NCBI RefSeq assembly: GCF_014050225.1
Contig: NZ_JACFXV010000053.1
Location: 186,001 to 250,000, forward strand
Direction of reading: 5' to 3'
Length of the DNA: 64,000 nt
Source of the DNA: Stappia albiluteola
GTDB taxonomy: Bacteria > Pseudomonadota > Alphaproteobacteria > Rhizobiales > Stappiaceae
Below, piece by piece: positions 10,262 to 19,712 of the stretch. How positions within the stretch are numbered: position 1 is the stretch's first letter; each line of letters begins with the position of its first letter. The notes beneath the pieces are model-generated. The model was not told the DNA's origin. It was given only the letters and a program-made list of their open reading frames with translations, and did no database searches. A program made the translations under genes and the position numbers.

Positions 10262-11719
10262 ATGCTGAGCGGGCGCGAGACACTCGGATCGATCGAAAAG
10301 GCGCTTGGCGAGCTGAAGCGCGAGGAAGCCGCCATCAACGCCCGGCTGGAGCGCTCCACCGCTCGCCTCGCCGAACTCGGCGAGGCATCGCTCGAGGCTT
10401 ATCGCGAGCTCGCCCGTTTCCGGCTGACGGAGGAACAGGGGGCTGCCCTTGCCGGCCGGCTCGACGAAGCGGACCGCGAGGCCAAGCGCTACCTCGATGC
10501 GCGCGCCGCCCGGCTCGACGGGCTGGCGCAGGACCGCGCCGAACATGAGGCTGCAGCCCAGCAGCTTATGTCCGAACGCACCCGCATGGTGGCCGAGCGT
10601 GAAACCGCCGCCGACAGGCTGGACGACGTAATGGAGCGCGTCGACGACCGGCTTGCCGCCGATTCCGATTACATCGCCCGGAAGAAGGCGGCCGATATTG
10701 TCCGTTCGCGTGCCGAGGCGGCGCGTGCCAAGGCCAACCAGTCGGAGGAAGATCGCGACCAGAAGGGCATGGCCTACGAGTCCGATCCCCTCTTCCTCTA
10801 TCTCTGGAACCGCGGCTTCGGCACGCCAGCCTATCGCTCCGGTGGCCTCATCCGCATGCTCGACCGCTGGGTGGCCGGCCTGATCCGCTTTCACGACGCG
10901 CGGCCCAACTACGCCATGCTGACGGAGATCCCGGTCCGCCTCGATGCCCATGCAACCGATCTGGAAAGGCAGGCGGAAGCCGAAATGCAGGCCCTTGCCG
11001 AACTGTCGCGCAAGGCCGCCAGTGAAATCGCCGGCGAGGACCTGGCGGGCCGGATAGCCAACCTCGACGCCGCCATTATGGAGATCACGGCGAAACTGGA
11101 GGCGACGGAAAGGGCGCTGTCAGGGCTTTCGGCGGATGAGCAAACGCTTCTCCAGGGCGAGGACGAGGATTTCCGGGAAGCCCAGGCCTCGCTTGCCCGT
11201 ACGCTCAGTGCCGAGGACCTGCAAAGCCTTTGGAGCGATGCGCTGGCAACGCCCTCGCGCGAAGACGAGAAGATCGTCGATCGTATCCGGGAGATCGAGC
11301 AGGAGCTGGAGCAAGCGAGGGGCGATATCGAGCACGACCGCAGCCTGTTGCGCGACATTGCCCGCCGCCGCGACGAACTGGCGGAGGTGGCGCGCGAATT
11401 TCGGCGCTCCGGCTATGACGACTGGAATTCGACCTTCACAGACGACAGCCTCACGACGGTCCTTCTCGGCGAGCTGGTGAAAGGCGTCATCACAGCCGCC
11501 GACTACTGGGCCCGGGCCGAACGCTCGCATCGCTCCCGTAGCCCGCGCGGACGCGGCATCGGCTTTCCCGACGGCTTCGGCCTGCCCGGCTCCATGGGCG
11601 GTTCGCGCGGACGGTCGGGCGGCTTTCCGGGCGGCTGGGGTGGAGGCTCGTCACGCGGGGGCTTCAAGACCGGCAGCCGCATGGGCGGCGGCGGTTTCAA
11701 GACCGGCCGGACGTTTTAG
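10262..11719 (+). CDS. Coiled-coil protein with glycine/arginine-rich GGGFKTG tail
   Basis: 485 aa, no signal peptide. Long coiled coils cover about 1-150 and 220-380, separated by a conserved-looking block near 175-215 (YESDPLFLYLWNRGFGTPAYRS) with aromatic residues. The last 60 residues are low complexity: Arg/Ser-rich, then Gly-rich, closing with two copies of GGFKTG and ending RTF. Repeated short C-terminal motifs of this kind often act as docking tags; here that is inference. Third gene of the cassette. Function unknown. A membrane-associated scaffold or stress-responsive complex with the two upstream genes is the most economical reading. Confidence 0.6.
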   Translation: MLSGRETLGSIEKALGELKREEAAINARLERSTARLAELGEASLEAYRELARFRLTEEQGAALAGRLDEADREAKRYLDARAARLDGLAQDRAEHEAAAQQLMSERTRMVAERETAADRLDDVMERVDDRLAADSDYIARKKAADIVRSRAEAARAKANQSEEDRDQKGMAYESDPLFLYLWNRGFGTPAYRSGGLIRMLDRWVAGLIRFHDARPNYAMLTEIPVRLDAHATDLERQAEAEMQALAELSRKAASEIAGEDLAGRIANLDAAIMEITAKLEATERALSGLSADEQTLLQGEDEDFREAQASLARTLSAEDLQSLWSDALATPSREDEKIVDRIREIEQELEQARGDIEHDRSLLRDIARRRDELAEVAREFRRSGYDDWNSTFTDDSLTTVLLGELVKGVITAADYWARAERSHRSRSPRGRGIGFPDGFGLPGSMGGSRGRSGGFPGGWGGGSSRGGFKTGSRMGGGGFKTGRTF

Positions 11720-11831
11720 CGCCTCGAAGGCGCTTTATCATATTTCAAGCGGCGGCCCGAGCTACCGCCTCGAGGTCGCCAAACCGACGGCGCGGAAACG
11801 ACCGTCGAATATCGAGAATGCCGCTGCCCGA

Positions 11832-11860
11832 CAAAAAAGCCGGCGCTGGTGCACCGGCTT
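11832..11860 (-). terminator. Rho-independent terminator of the ferredoxin gene
   Basis: AAGCCGG and CCGGCTT form a stem around a 9-nt loop. On the minus strand the stem is followed by a run of six T, and the site lies 31 bp beyond the ferredoxin stop. It sits between converging genes and may stop both. Confidence 0.75.
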
Positions 11861-11890
11861 CTTCGAACCCACAATCGGAAACGGCCGGGA

Positions 11891-12211
<321 letters not shown>

Positions 12212-12342
12212 TTACACGCAGTCTCGCGAATTGGCAGTGGAGAAATCTGCCCCCCGACATAGCCAATCGCGATCAAAGGTCAAGCGCGGAACGCCGGCCT
12301 TCCGCTTACCGGACAGAAAGTAACGCTGCGTTTACGCGCCAA

Positions 12343-12711
12343 TCAGTTTTCAAGCAGACCCGAGATAAAGCCGTTGGCCTCGCCGACCGCCGCCTTCAGC
12401 GCCATCAGGGAGCCCCGGCGGCCCGCGGCCGCCTCCATCTCGAGGCTTTCGGCCGCCATGGCGACCTTCCAGGCGCCGATACCGCGGGCGGAGCCCTTGA
12501 TCGTATGCGCCTGCTCGCCGAGCACTTTCGTCTGCTCGGCCGCTTCCATGCGCTTCAGCACCAGTTCGCTCTGGCGCAGGAAGAGCCGCAGCACCTCCTG
12601 CTCGAGCGCCCGGTTGCCGAGTGTATGGCGCGCAAGATGCACCAGATCGACAGGCGCCCGGCCGCTGTCCTTTTCCCCGCCATCGTGGTTCTGCAGTACA
12701 GCCTGAACCAT
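12343..12711 (-). CDS. Hpt domain-containing phosphotransfer protein
   Basis: 122-aa stand-alone histidine phosphotransfer domain, one four-helix bundle. The phosphoacceptor is His69 in HTIKGSARGIGA, matching the Hpt signature HxLKGxxxxxG. No histidine kinase or receiver is adjacent, so its relay is not defined; in alphaproteobacteria such orphans can serve hybrid kinases elsewhere. It is transcribed toward the ferredoxin gene on the same strand with a 131-bp gap. The roughly 260 bp upstream holds an AT-richer stretch with 7-bp arms GTTGGAT/ATCCAAC at 12828-12854, of unknown relevance. Confidence 0.85.
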   Translation of the reverse strand: MVQAVLQNHDGGEKDSGRAPVDLVHLARHTLGNRALEQEVLRLFLRQSELVLKRMEAAEQTKVLGEQAHTIKGSARGIGAWKVAMAAESLEMEAAAGRRGSLMALKAAVGEANGFISGLLEN

Positions 12712-12973
12712 CGCTTTGCCCTTTCGTTCGCAACTGACGCGCCTTCGAGGCCACAGGCCTGTCTGCGCAGCTGAAGAAAGGATCGACGGAAAGTGCGAAA
12801 GACGCGGTTAAGGCGGCAGTGGATTAAGTTGGATAACGTTACGTCCGATCCAACAAAGTGATTTTTTGGTTAACAGAATGATTCAAATTGCGACAACGAA
12901 CCTTCCCCATCTCATCCGCTCGCATCTGCGAAAGGGGCAGGATTTTCTTTGAATTTCGAGATAACCAACCGTT

Positions 12974-13297
12974 TCACCCATCGCGGGGCGAGGTCTGGCC
13001 GAGAACTTTCAGGCCCGCTTCCGTTAACCGACAAACGAGCCAGTCCGGCTTAATGGGGTTGGAAAACCAAGGTTCTGCCCAGCCTGCGGCGATGCAGGCG
13101 CGGATGGTCTGCGCGGAAATCTCCCGCCCTGCGGCATCGAACAAAGGCAGCTTGCCGCCCGCCTGGCCGAGGCCACGCCTTAGCCATTCGATCTGCGCCC
13201 GGGTCGGCTTTCGACGCGAGGGAGCGCGTCGGCCCGACACTTTTTTGCCTTGCGGAATCGGTTCAGCCAACCCGATTTTCGCCTTTTTTCCGACCAT
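12974..13297 (-). CDS. Conserved hypothetical protein, 107 aa
   Basis: Small basic N-terminus (RRAPSRRKPTRAQ) followed by a compact region with conserved-looking tryptophans (IEWLRRGLGQAGGKLPLF, AGWAEPWFSNPIKPDWL) and a C-terminal CRLTEAGLKVL. That C-terminal stretch resembles the wing/last helix of winged-helix proteins. I recall similar short proteins in rhizobial genomes, but no function. It lies divergently upstream of the giant GPR-like gene with 287 bp between the two starts. Confidence 0.55.
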   Translation of the reverse strand: MVGKKAKIGLAEPIPQGKKVSGRRAPSRRKPTRAQIEWLRRGLGQAGGKLPLFDAAGREISAQTIRACIAAGWAEPWFSNPIKPDWLVCRLTEAGLKVLGQTSPRDG

Positions 13298-13584
13298 TTG
13301 TGGCTCCCGCTTAAAGCCGCAAATCCTTGTTCGCCGGAATTGATTGTGTCATTAGCTAAAGGGATGCGGCAAGGTGGGGCGAAGACTTTCCCGATCCATG
13401 TTCCAAGGATCGAGCGAGTGCGGCACTTCCTCCCAGCCCCGGACTGTGGCCAAATGCGTATAGTAAATGCGCGATGGCCCCAGTCGGTGGGAGTTTAATC
13501 CTTGGCGCACCGTGGCACGCAGCACGACTCGGTCTAGGCTGCGCGACCGGTGAGTTGAGAGTACGGACGCGAGGCAAGGTCACT

Positions 13585-16500
13585 ATGGCAAATCCCCCGA
13601 AGGTGAAAGATCCGGCGGAAGCGGCTCTGTCTGCTGTCGAGGAAGCGCTGAAAATCGATTTCGGCGGTCCCGAGGAGACGGCGGGCGAAGCGCAGAAATC
13701 CGCGGATCAATCGGCTCCGCAAGCGCGCGCTCCAGGCGATGCCGCCGGCGCGCAGCGCGAGGCCGCACCGCCGCCGGAGGCAACCGGCGACGAGGGAGAA
13801 ACCGGACAGAGCGGCCGCAAGCGGCGGGGCCGTGGCGGCGGACGCCCGACCTCGGCGGCCAATGACGACCGACGCTCGATCGGCAATCTCATCTACGCCC
13901 TGCAGCGCAAGCCATCCTCGGCTCCCTTCTGGGGTGCTCTCGTCCTTTCGGTCGCCTGGGGCGGCATCGGCTCGATGCTCGCTTTCTCCGCTTTCGGCGC
14001 CGAGGCCGAGGGCATCGGCAGCCTCGCCGACCTGACCAATTCGCCGGGCCTGGTCCTGGCACTCATCGCCGTCGTCGTTCCGGTCATCTTCTTCTGGGTA
14101 ATGGCCATGATGATCTGGCGCGCCCAGGAAATGCGCATCGTCGCGCGCGGCATGACCGAGGTGGCGCTGCGGCTTGCCGAGCCGGAAGACGTCGCGAAGG
14201 AGTCGATCCTCTCCGTCGGCCAGGCGATCCGCCGCGAAGTCGCCGCCATGGGCGACGGTATCGAGCGTGCGATCGCGCGTGCGAGCGAACTCGAAGTGCT
14301 GGTGCACAATGAAGTCTCGTCGCTTGAGCGATCCTACAACGACAACGAGCTGAAGATCCGTTCGCTGATCGAGGAACTCGTTTCCCAGCGCGAAGCCGTG
14401 ATCACCAATGCCGACCGCGTGCGCGATGCCCTTGCCGGCGCGCATGAGGCGCTGGTGTCCCAGCTTACGGCCTCCACCGACAAGTTCTCCAATTCCGTCG
14501 ACAGCGCGACCGAGCGACTGACTGACGCGATCTCCGAGCGCGTCAGCGAACTGACCTCCAGCGTCGACGACCGTGTGGAGCATATCGCCTCGACCTTCAA
14601 CTCTGCCGGTGTCGAGCTGATCGACAGCCTGACCGACCGCAGCGCCGACTACGTGGAACGGCTGACCTCGACCGGCAGCGAGCTGGTGGAGACCATGAAC
14701 CGCACGGGTTCGGCCCTGACCGAAACCCTTGCCACCCGTGGCAACGACATCAACGAGCGCTTCAGCTCGACGGCGACGACCTTCATCGACGCCCTGTCGG
14801 AACGCGGCGACGACATCACCTCCACGCTCGCCTCCACCAGCAATCTCGTCATCGAGACACTGACGGCGCGCGGCCGCGAGATCACCTCCTCGCTCGCCGA
14901 AACGGGGAATTCGGTCGAGAGCGCCATTACCCAGCGCAGCGAAGAGATCACGGCGAACCTGTCTCTGACCAGCGGCCGCCTGATCGATACGATTTCCACG
15001 CGCACCGACGAACTGATCGCCACGGTCGACGACCGGGTGACGACGCTCGACCGCTCGCTCTCCTCCACCGGGGAGCAGGTGGTGGAAAGCATTTCCCGTC
15101 GCGGCCAGGAAGTCACCGACACCATCTCCATCAAGGGCACGGAAATCATCGACACCCTGTCGAGCCGGACCAACGAGGTGGCGGAAATCCTGCGCGGCAC
15201 CGGCGAATCCATCGTGGTCGACCTGTCGCTGCGCGGCGGCGAGATCGCCTCGAAGCTGGACGAGACCGCGGCAAGCCTCACCGAGACGATTTCGGTGCGC
15301 GGCGGCGAACTGGCCGACCGTCTGGACCATGTCGGCAACAAGATCCACGAGGCGATCGCCGTCAACGGCGAGGCGCTCGACGAGCGGCTCAACGCCCGCG
15401 GCAAGGAGATCGCGGCCCTCATCGAGGACCAGACCTCGACCTTCCGCCAGACCATGGAAGCGGCATCCGGCGAGATCACCGGAACGCTTGCCCAGCAGTC
15501 GGCCTCGCTCGGCCACAAGCTGGCGCAGACCGGCACCGACCTTGCCGAGCTCATCGGCTCGCGCGGGGCGAAGGTCTCCCAGGAAATCGTCAATGCCGGC
15601 AACAAGTTCGTGGAAACGCTGGAGTCGCGCGGCGATACCCTGCAGGCGGGCCTCAGCGTCCGCATCGAGCAGCTTGAAGCGATCGTCGGCGAACGCGGCG
15701 ACCAGTTGATCGTCTCCTTCGACGACCGCACCGCCCGTCTGGGCGAGACGCTCGACCGGCGGATCACCATGCTCGATACGCAGCTTGGTTCGCGCGCCGA
15801 GGCGATCGACGGAGCGATTTCCAACCGCACGGCGGCGCTCGAAGCGGCGCTTGAGACCCGCGCGGCCAACCTCGACGGCGCCCTTTCGGGCCATCTGGAA
15901 GCGCTCGGCTCGACGCTTGACCAGCGCATCGGCCATCTCGACGCCTCGCTCGACAGCCGCATTTCCAGCCTCGACAACACGCTCGACAGCCGGATCAGCA
16001 CGCTGGATACGACTTTCGAAAGCCGTATCTCCGGGCTCGACGAAACGCTGGAGAAGCGCACGTTCTCGCTCAACGACACGCTGTTCGGCCGGCTGGAGGC
16101 GCTGGACGCCACACTCGCCGAACGGGCGGGCTCGCTTGGCGAAACGCTCGACAACCGCATCGAGACGCTGGACCTGACGCTGTCGCAGCGCACGGCCACA
16201 TTCGAGGCGGCCTTGCAGTCGCGCACGTCCTTCCTTTCGGAGACGATCGAGACGCGCACCAACGCGCTTACCGAGGCGATCGAGACCCGCGCCGGCGCCC
16301 TGTCCGACGCAATCGAAAGCCGCACCGGCGCGCTGTCGCAGGCGCTGGAGACGCGCACCAACACCCTTTCGGAGACGATCGAAACCAGGGCAAGCGCCCT
16401 TTCCGACGCACTGGAAAGCAAGACGCTCACCCTCACCGACATCCTGGAAAACCGCACCAACGCGATCACCGCGCATCTCTCCGCCAAGGTGGACGAAGTT

Positions 16501-19500
16501 GGCGTGTCGCTCGGCAACCGCGCCGAGGAGATCGGCCGCAGCCTGACGGAGCGTTCGGGCGAGATCGGCGCGTCGATCCAGGCGCATCTGGTGGAATTCG
16601 AGAAATCCGTCGGCGACAAGGTGGAGAACGCCGCCATCGCACTGACGGAAAAGACCACGCACCTGGCCGAAACCATGTCGACCGGCGCGGAGAAGATCGA
16701 CAAGGCGCTCGATGCACGCGGCCGCCAGATCAGCGAGACGCTGATCACGCGGACCCGCGAAATCGCGTCTGCTTTCGTCGAGGGCCAGAACGAGATGGCC
16801 GCAGCCCTCGACAAGCGGCTTGAGGACGCCGGTTCAGTACTCGCCCGACAGAGCCAGGAACTGACTGACACGCTGGCCGACCGGGTGGCCGAAATCAACG
16901 TTTCGCTCGGCTCCAAGGTGTTCGAGGTCGCAGAAACCCTCGACAGCCGCGCCGGCGATCTGGAGCGCATGCTTTCCGAGCGTCTCGCGGCGATTTCCGG
17001 CACGCTTGCTGCCGAAAGCGAAAAGGCCCGCATGACCGTCGGCGACGTGATCGGCCAGGCCGGCGAAACGCTGGAGAAGATCACCGGGTCGCTGTCCGGC
17101 GAGGGTGAAAAGCTGCGCACAACGATCGAAACGACGCTTGCCGAGGCGGTCGAAAAGCTCGGCAGCGAAGGCGGGCGCCTGCGCCACATCGTGCTCGGCT
17201 CGGTCGGCGAAGCGCGCGGCGTCCTGCAGGGCGAAAGCGCGAAGGCCGCCGAAAGCATCACGCAGGCGATCACCCAGGCAACCAGCACGCTCTCCGGCGA
17301 GAGCCTGCAGGTGCGCGACCTGGTGCTGACCGCCGTCAACGAGGCGGCCCGTTCGCTGGCTGCCGAGAGCGAGAAGGCGCGCGCGCTTTATGTCGGCACT
17401 CTCGCCGAGATGGCGAGCACGCTGACGAACGAGACCGACCGCACCCGTACCGACCTGTCGCGCACGGTAGCGGAAATCTCCGGTACGCTTGCCGCCGAAA
17501 GCGAGCAGGCCCGCCACGTCCTGTCGCAGACGAGCGAGGAGATCCGCAACCTGATCTCCGGCCAGGCGGACAGCGTGAAGGCGCGGGTGGCCGATGCCGT
17601 CCGCGAAGCCGCCGACGCCCTTTCGGAGCGCGGCAATGCAGTGGCGAACAACCTGCTTGCCCAGGCGGACGAGCTCAACCGGACACTGGGAGAGCGCTCG
17701 GCGGAACTCGGCACCCTCATCGGCACGGACGGCAACACGCTGGTCCAGGCGATCGAGGACCGCGCCCGCGAACTCACCTCGCGCGTTTCGGAAGTCCACA
17801 ACGCGATCCTGGAGGCGATCACCGTCAAGGGCCGCGAGACCGCCGACAGCTTCGCCCGCAAGGGGCTGGAGACGACGCGGGCCATCGTCGAAGCCGGCGA
17901 CGGCATCATTTCCGCGCTCGAGGACCGCAGCCGCTCGGCCGCCGACATCCTCACCGTCACCAAGACGCAGCTTGAGGAAGACATCGCGTCGATCCTCGAC
18001 CGCCTGAACCAGGCCAACGGCATGCTCAGCGACGTGCTTGAGAAGGCCGGCGAGAATCTGGGCAATGTCGAGACGAGCCTGTCGCGCAGCGCCGGCGAGT
18101 TCCGCACCGCCGTGGACCGCGCGGTGCAGGAGACCGGCCGTTCGACGGATACAATCGGCAGCCAGGTCGAGGTACTGCGCGAGGTCTCCAACACCGTGCT
18201 GGCCGACATCACGTCGCTGGCCCGGCGCTTCGAGGACCAGAGCCGCCAGCTCAACGACGCGGCCAAGCATCTGGAAGAGACCAACACATCCGTTTCCTCA
18301 CGCATCTCCGAACGCCGCACGGCAATCGAGGACGTCGCCGACACACTGCTGGCGAAAACGGAAGCGGTCGACACGCTGATGCGCAGCTTCACCGAGCAGC
18401 TTGGCGAGACGCTGGAATCCGCTGACGTGAAGAGCCGCGAAGTGACCGGCATGCTGGCCGCAGCCGCGGAAGCCGCTACCAGGGCCGTTACCGAGCAGTT
18501 CGAGTCCATGCGCATGTCTGCCGGCCTGGAAGGCCAGAAGGCCCGCGAGGCGGTTCGCGCCGCCGAGGACGAGATCGTCAGCGAAATGTCCCGCATGCTC
18601 GGCGAGGCGTCCGACAAGTTCACCGAAGCGACGACCCGCATGCGCGACGTCGCCCGCGAGGTGCACCGCGAACTGGAGGCGACCCGTGCCGAACTGAAGC
18701 GCGGTGTGCTCGACCTGCCCGAAGAAGCGGAGGCTTCAACCGCCGCGCTCCGCAAGGTCATCAGCGAGCAGGTCCGGGCCCTTGGCGAGCTTTCCGAGAT
18801 CGTCGCCAAGCAATCGAACTCGCTCGACGTGTCGCGCGGTTCCGACCGGGTGCAGGCAAACTCCCTGGGGGCAGCGCGTGTCGCACCGCCGCCGCAGCCT
18901 GCCCCGCTGAAGGATCAGCCTGCCACGCCGCAGCTGACGCGGCAGTCGCCGACACCGGCGGCGGCACCGCAGCCTGCCCATCAGCCGATCCGGGGCGAGT
19001 TGCGTCGCACGACGCTCTCCGACTTCGAGCAGCCGAAGGCGGAAGCCGCTCAGGCACCGCAGGGCAAGGGCTGGGTCAGCGACCTGCTGCGCCGAGCTTC
19101 GCGCGCCGACGGCGGCGAGGAGCGGCCGCGGTCCGAAACGGCCAGCCGCACGCCACTGCATATGGTCGAATCGCTCAACAGCCTGTCCATGGACATCGCC
19201 CGGGCGATCGACCACGAGACCTTCCTCGACCTGTGGGAGCGCTACAAGCGGGGCGAGCGGCACGTCTTCACCCGCCGTCTCTATACACTGCAGGGTCAGC
19301 AGACCTTCGACGAAATCCGCCAGAAATACAGCCGCGACGCCGAATTCCGCGACGCCGTGGACCGCTATATCCGCGATTTCGAGCAACTGCTGAGCCAGGT
19401 GTCGCGCAACGACCGCGACAATATGCTGGGCCAGACGTATCTGACCTCCGATACCGGCAAGGTCTATACGATGCTTGCCCATGCAAGCGGCCGTCTCGAC

Positions 19501-19503
19501 TGA
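13585..19503 (+). CDS. gpr: GROWTH POLE RING (GPR)-like giant hendecad-repeat membrane protein, 1972 aa
   Basis: Probable homologue of the Agrobacterium GPR protein, which forms a ring at the growing pole and is needed for polar growth and rod shape. Layout: a low-complexity, Pro/Glu/Arg-rich N-terminus to about residue 100; two transmembrane helices at about 118-138 and 150-173 (region FWGALVLSVAWGG to VIFFWVMAMMIW). Then comes about 1500 residues of helix in 11-residue repeats with pattern [LI]xxRxxx[LI]xx[TA] (LDSRISSLDNT, IETRAGALSDA, LENRTNAITAH), turning into 22-residue units (LAAESEKAR..) toward residue 1150-1350. A Pro/Gln-rich linker follows, then a conserved-looking C-terminal domain of about 120 residues (MVESLNSLSMDIARAIDHET, then VFTRRLYTLQGQQTFDEIR). 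Such repeats explain an apolipoprotein-like domain hit. The ATG at 13585 has AAGGT upstream; the open frame before it is not credible. Confidence 0.85.
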   Translation: MANPPKVKDPAEAALSAVEEALKIDFGGPEETAGEAQKSADQSAPQARAPGDAAGAQREAAPPPEATGDEGETGQSGRKRRGRGGGRPTSAANDDRRSIGNLIYALQRKPSSAPFWGALVLSVAWGGIGSMLAFSAFGAEAEGIGSLADLTNSPGLVLALIAVVVPVIFFWVMAMMIWRAQEMRIVARGMTEVALRLAEPEDVAKESILSVGQAIRREVAAMGDGIERAIARASELEVLVHNEVSSLERSYNDNELKIRSLIEELVSQREAVITNADRVRDALAGAHEALVSQLTASTDKFSNSVDSATERLTDAISERVSELTSSVDDRVEHIASTFNSAGVELIDSLTDRSADYVERLTSTGSELVETMNRTGSALTETLATRGNDINERFSSTATTFIDALSERGDDITSTLASTSNLVIETLTARGREITSSLAETGNSVESAITQRSEEITANLSLTSGRLIDTISTRTDELIATVDDRVTTLDRSLSSTGEQVVESISRRGQEVTDTISIKGTEIIDTLSSRTNEVAEILRGTGESIVVDLSLRGGEIASKLDETAASLTETISVRGGELADRLDHVGNKIHEAIAVNGEALDERLNARGKEIAALIEDQTSTFRQTMEAASGEITGTLAQQSASLGHKLAQTGTDLAELIGSRGAKVSQEIVNAGNKFVETLESRGDTLQAGLSVRIEQLEAIVGERGDQLIVSFDDRTARLGETLDRRITMLDTQLGSRAEAIDGAISNRTAALEAALETRAANLDGALSGHLEALGSTLDQRIGHLDASLDSRISSLDNTLDSRISTLDTTFESRISGLDETLEKRTFSLNDTLFGRLEALDATLAERAGSLGETLDNRIETLDLTLSQRTATFEAALQSRTSFLSETIETRTNALTEAIETRAGALSDAIESRTGALSQALETRTNTLSETIETRASALSDALESKTLTLTDILENRTNAITAHLSAKVDEVGVSLGNRAEEIGRSLTERSGEIGASIQAHLVEFEKSVGDKVENAAIALTEKTTHLAETMSTGAEKIDKALDARGRQISETLITRTREIASAFVEGQNEMAAALDKRLEDAGSVLARQSQELTDTLADRVAEINVSLGSKVFEVAETLDSRAGDLERMLSERLAAISGTLAAESEKARMTVGDVIGQAGETLEKITGSLSGEGEKLRTTIETTLAEAVEKLGSEGGRLRHIVLGSVGEARGVLQGESAKAAESITQAITQATSTLSGESLQVRDLVLTAVNEAARSLAAESEKARALYVGTLAEMASTLTNETDRTRTDLSRTVAEISGTLAAESEQARHVLSQTSEEIRNLISGQADSVKARVADAVREAADALSERGNAVANNLLAQADELNRTLGERSAELGTLIGTDGNTLVQAIEDRARELTSRVSEVHNAILEAITVKGRETADSFARKGLETTRAIVEAGDGIISALEDRSRSAADILTVTKTQLEEDIASILDRLNQANGMLSDVLEKAGENLGNVETSLSRSAGEFRTAVDRAVQETGRSTDTIGSQVEVLREVSNTVLADITSLARRFEDQSRQLNDAAKHLEETNTSVSSRISERRTAIEDVADTLLAKTEAVDTLMRSFTEQLGETLESADVKSREVTGMLAAAAEAATRAVTEQFESMRMSAGLEGQKAREAVRAAEDEIVSEMSRMLGEASDKFTEATTRMRDVAREVHRELEATRAELKRGVLDLPEEAEASTAALRKVISEQVRALGELSEIVAKQSNSLDVSRGSDRVQANSLGAARVAPPPQPAPLKDQPATPQLTRQSPTPAAAPQPAHQPIRGELRRTTLSDFEQPKAEAAQAPQGKGWVSDLLRRASRADGGEERPRSETASRTPLHMVESLNSLSMDIARAIDHETFLDLWERYKRGERHVFTRRLYTLQGQQTFDEIRQKYSRDAEFRDAVDRYIRDFEQLLSQVSRNDRDNMLGQTYLTSDTGKVYTMLAHASGRLD

Positions 19504-19527
19504 GCAGCCGAAGGCAGAACCGATGAG

Positions 19528-19558
19528 AAAGGGCGCGTCACCCGACGCGCCCTTTTCC
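19528..19558 (+). terminator. Rho-independent terminator of the GPR-like gene
   Basis: A 12-bp perfect stem (AAAGGGCGCGTC with GACGCGCCCTTT) and a 4-nt loop, ending in TTTT, begins 25 bp after the stop codon. It isolates the giant gene from the downstream permease. Confidence 0.85.
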
Positions 19559-19712
19559 TATTAATGGGAGCCTGACCGCAGGCAGCATTTCGCGCCTCGC
19601 CCTCCCCGAGCCGACGTCCTTTCCCAACCTGAGCCTTTCCGTTTCCCTGCTGATCTTCACCGCGATCGCGATCCGGCAATGGCTGCCGCCTTCGCTGCGC
19701 ATCTGGCACATA

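Noticed and set aside
12828-12854. GTTGGAT/ATCCAAC inverted repeat as an operator of the Hpt gene
   Set aside because: Arms of 7 bp with a 13-nt spacer, 117 bp or more from the start; too weak to list as a site.
13534-17339. Long minus-strand frames of 1042 and 896 aa opposite the GPR-like gene
   Set aside because: Composition (Arg/Gly/Ala or Ser/Arg runs) mirrors the repeat DNA of the sense gene. The GPR-like frame has membrane helices, regular repeats and a ribosome-binding site.
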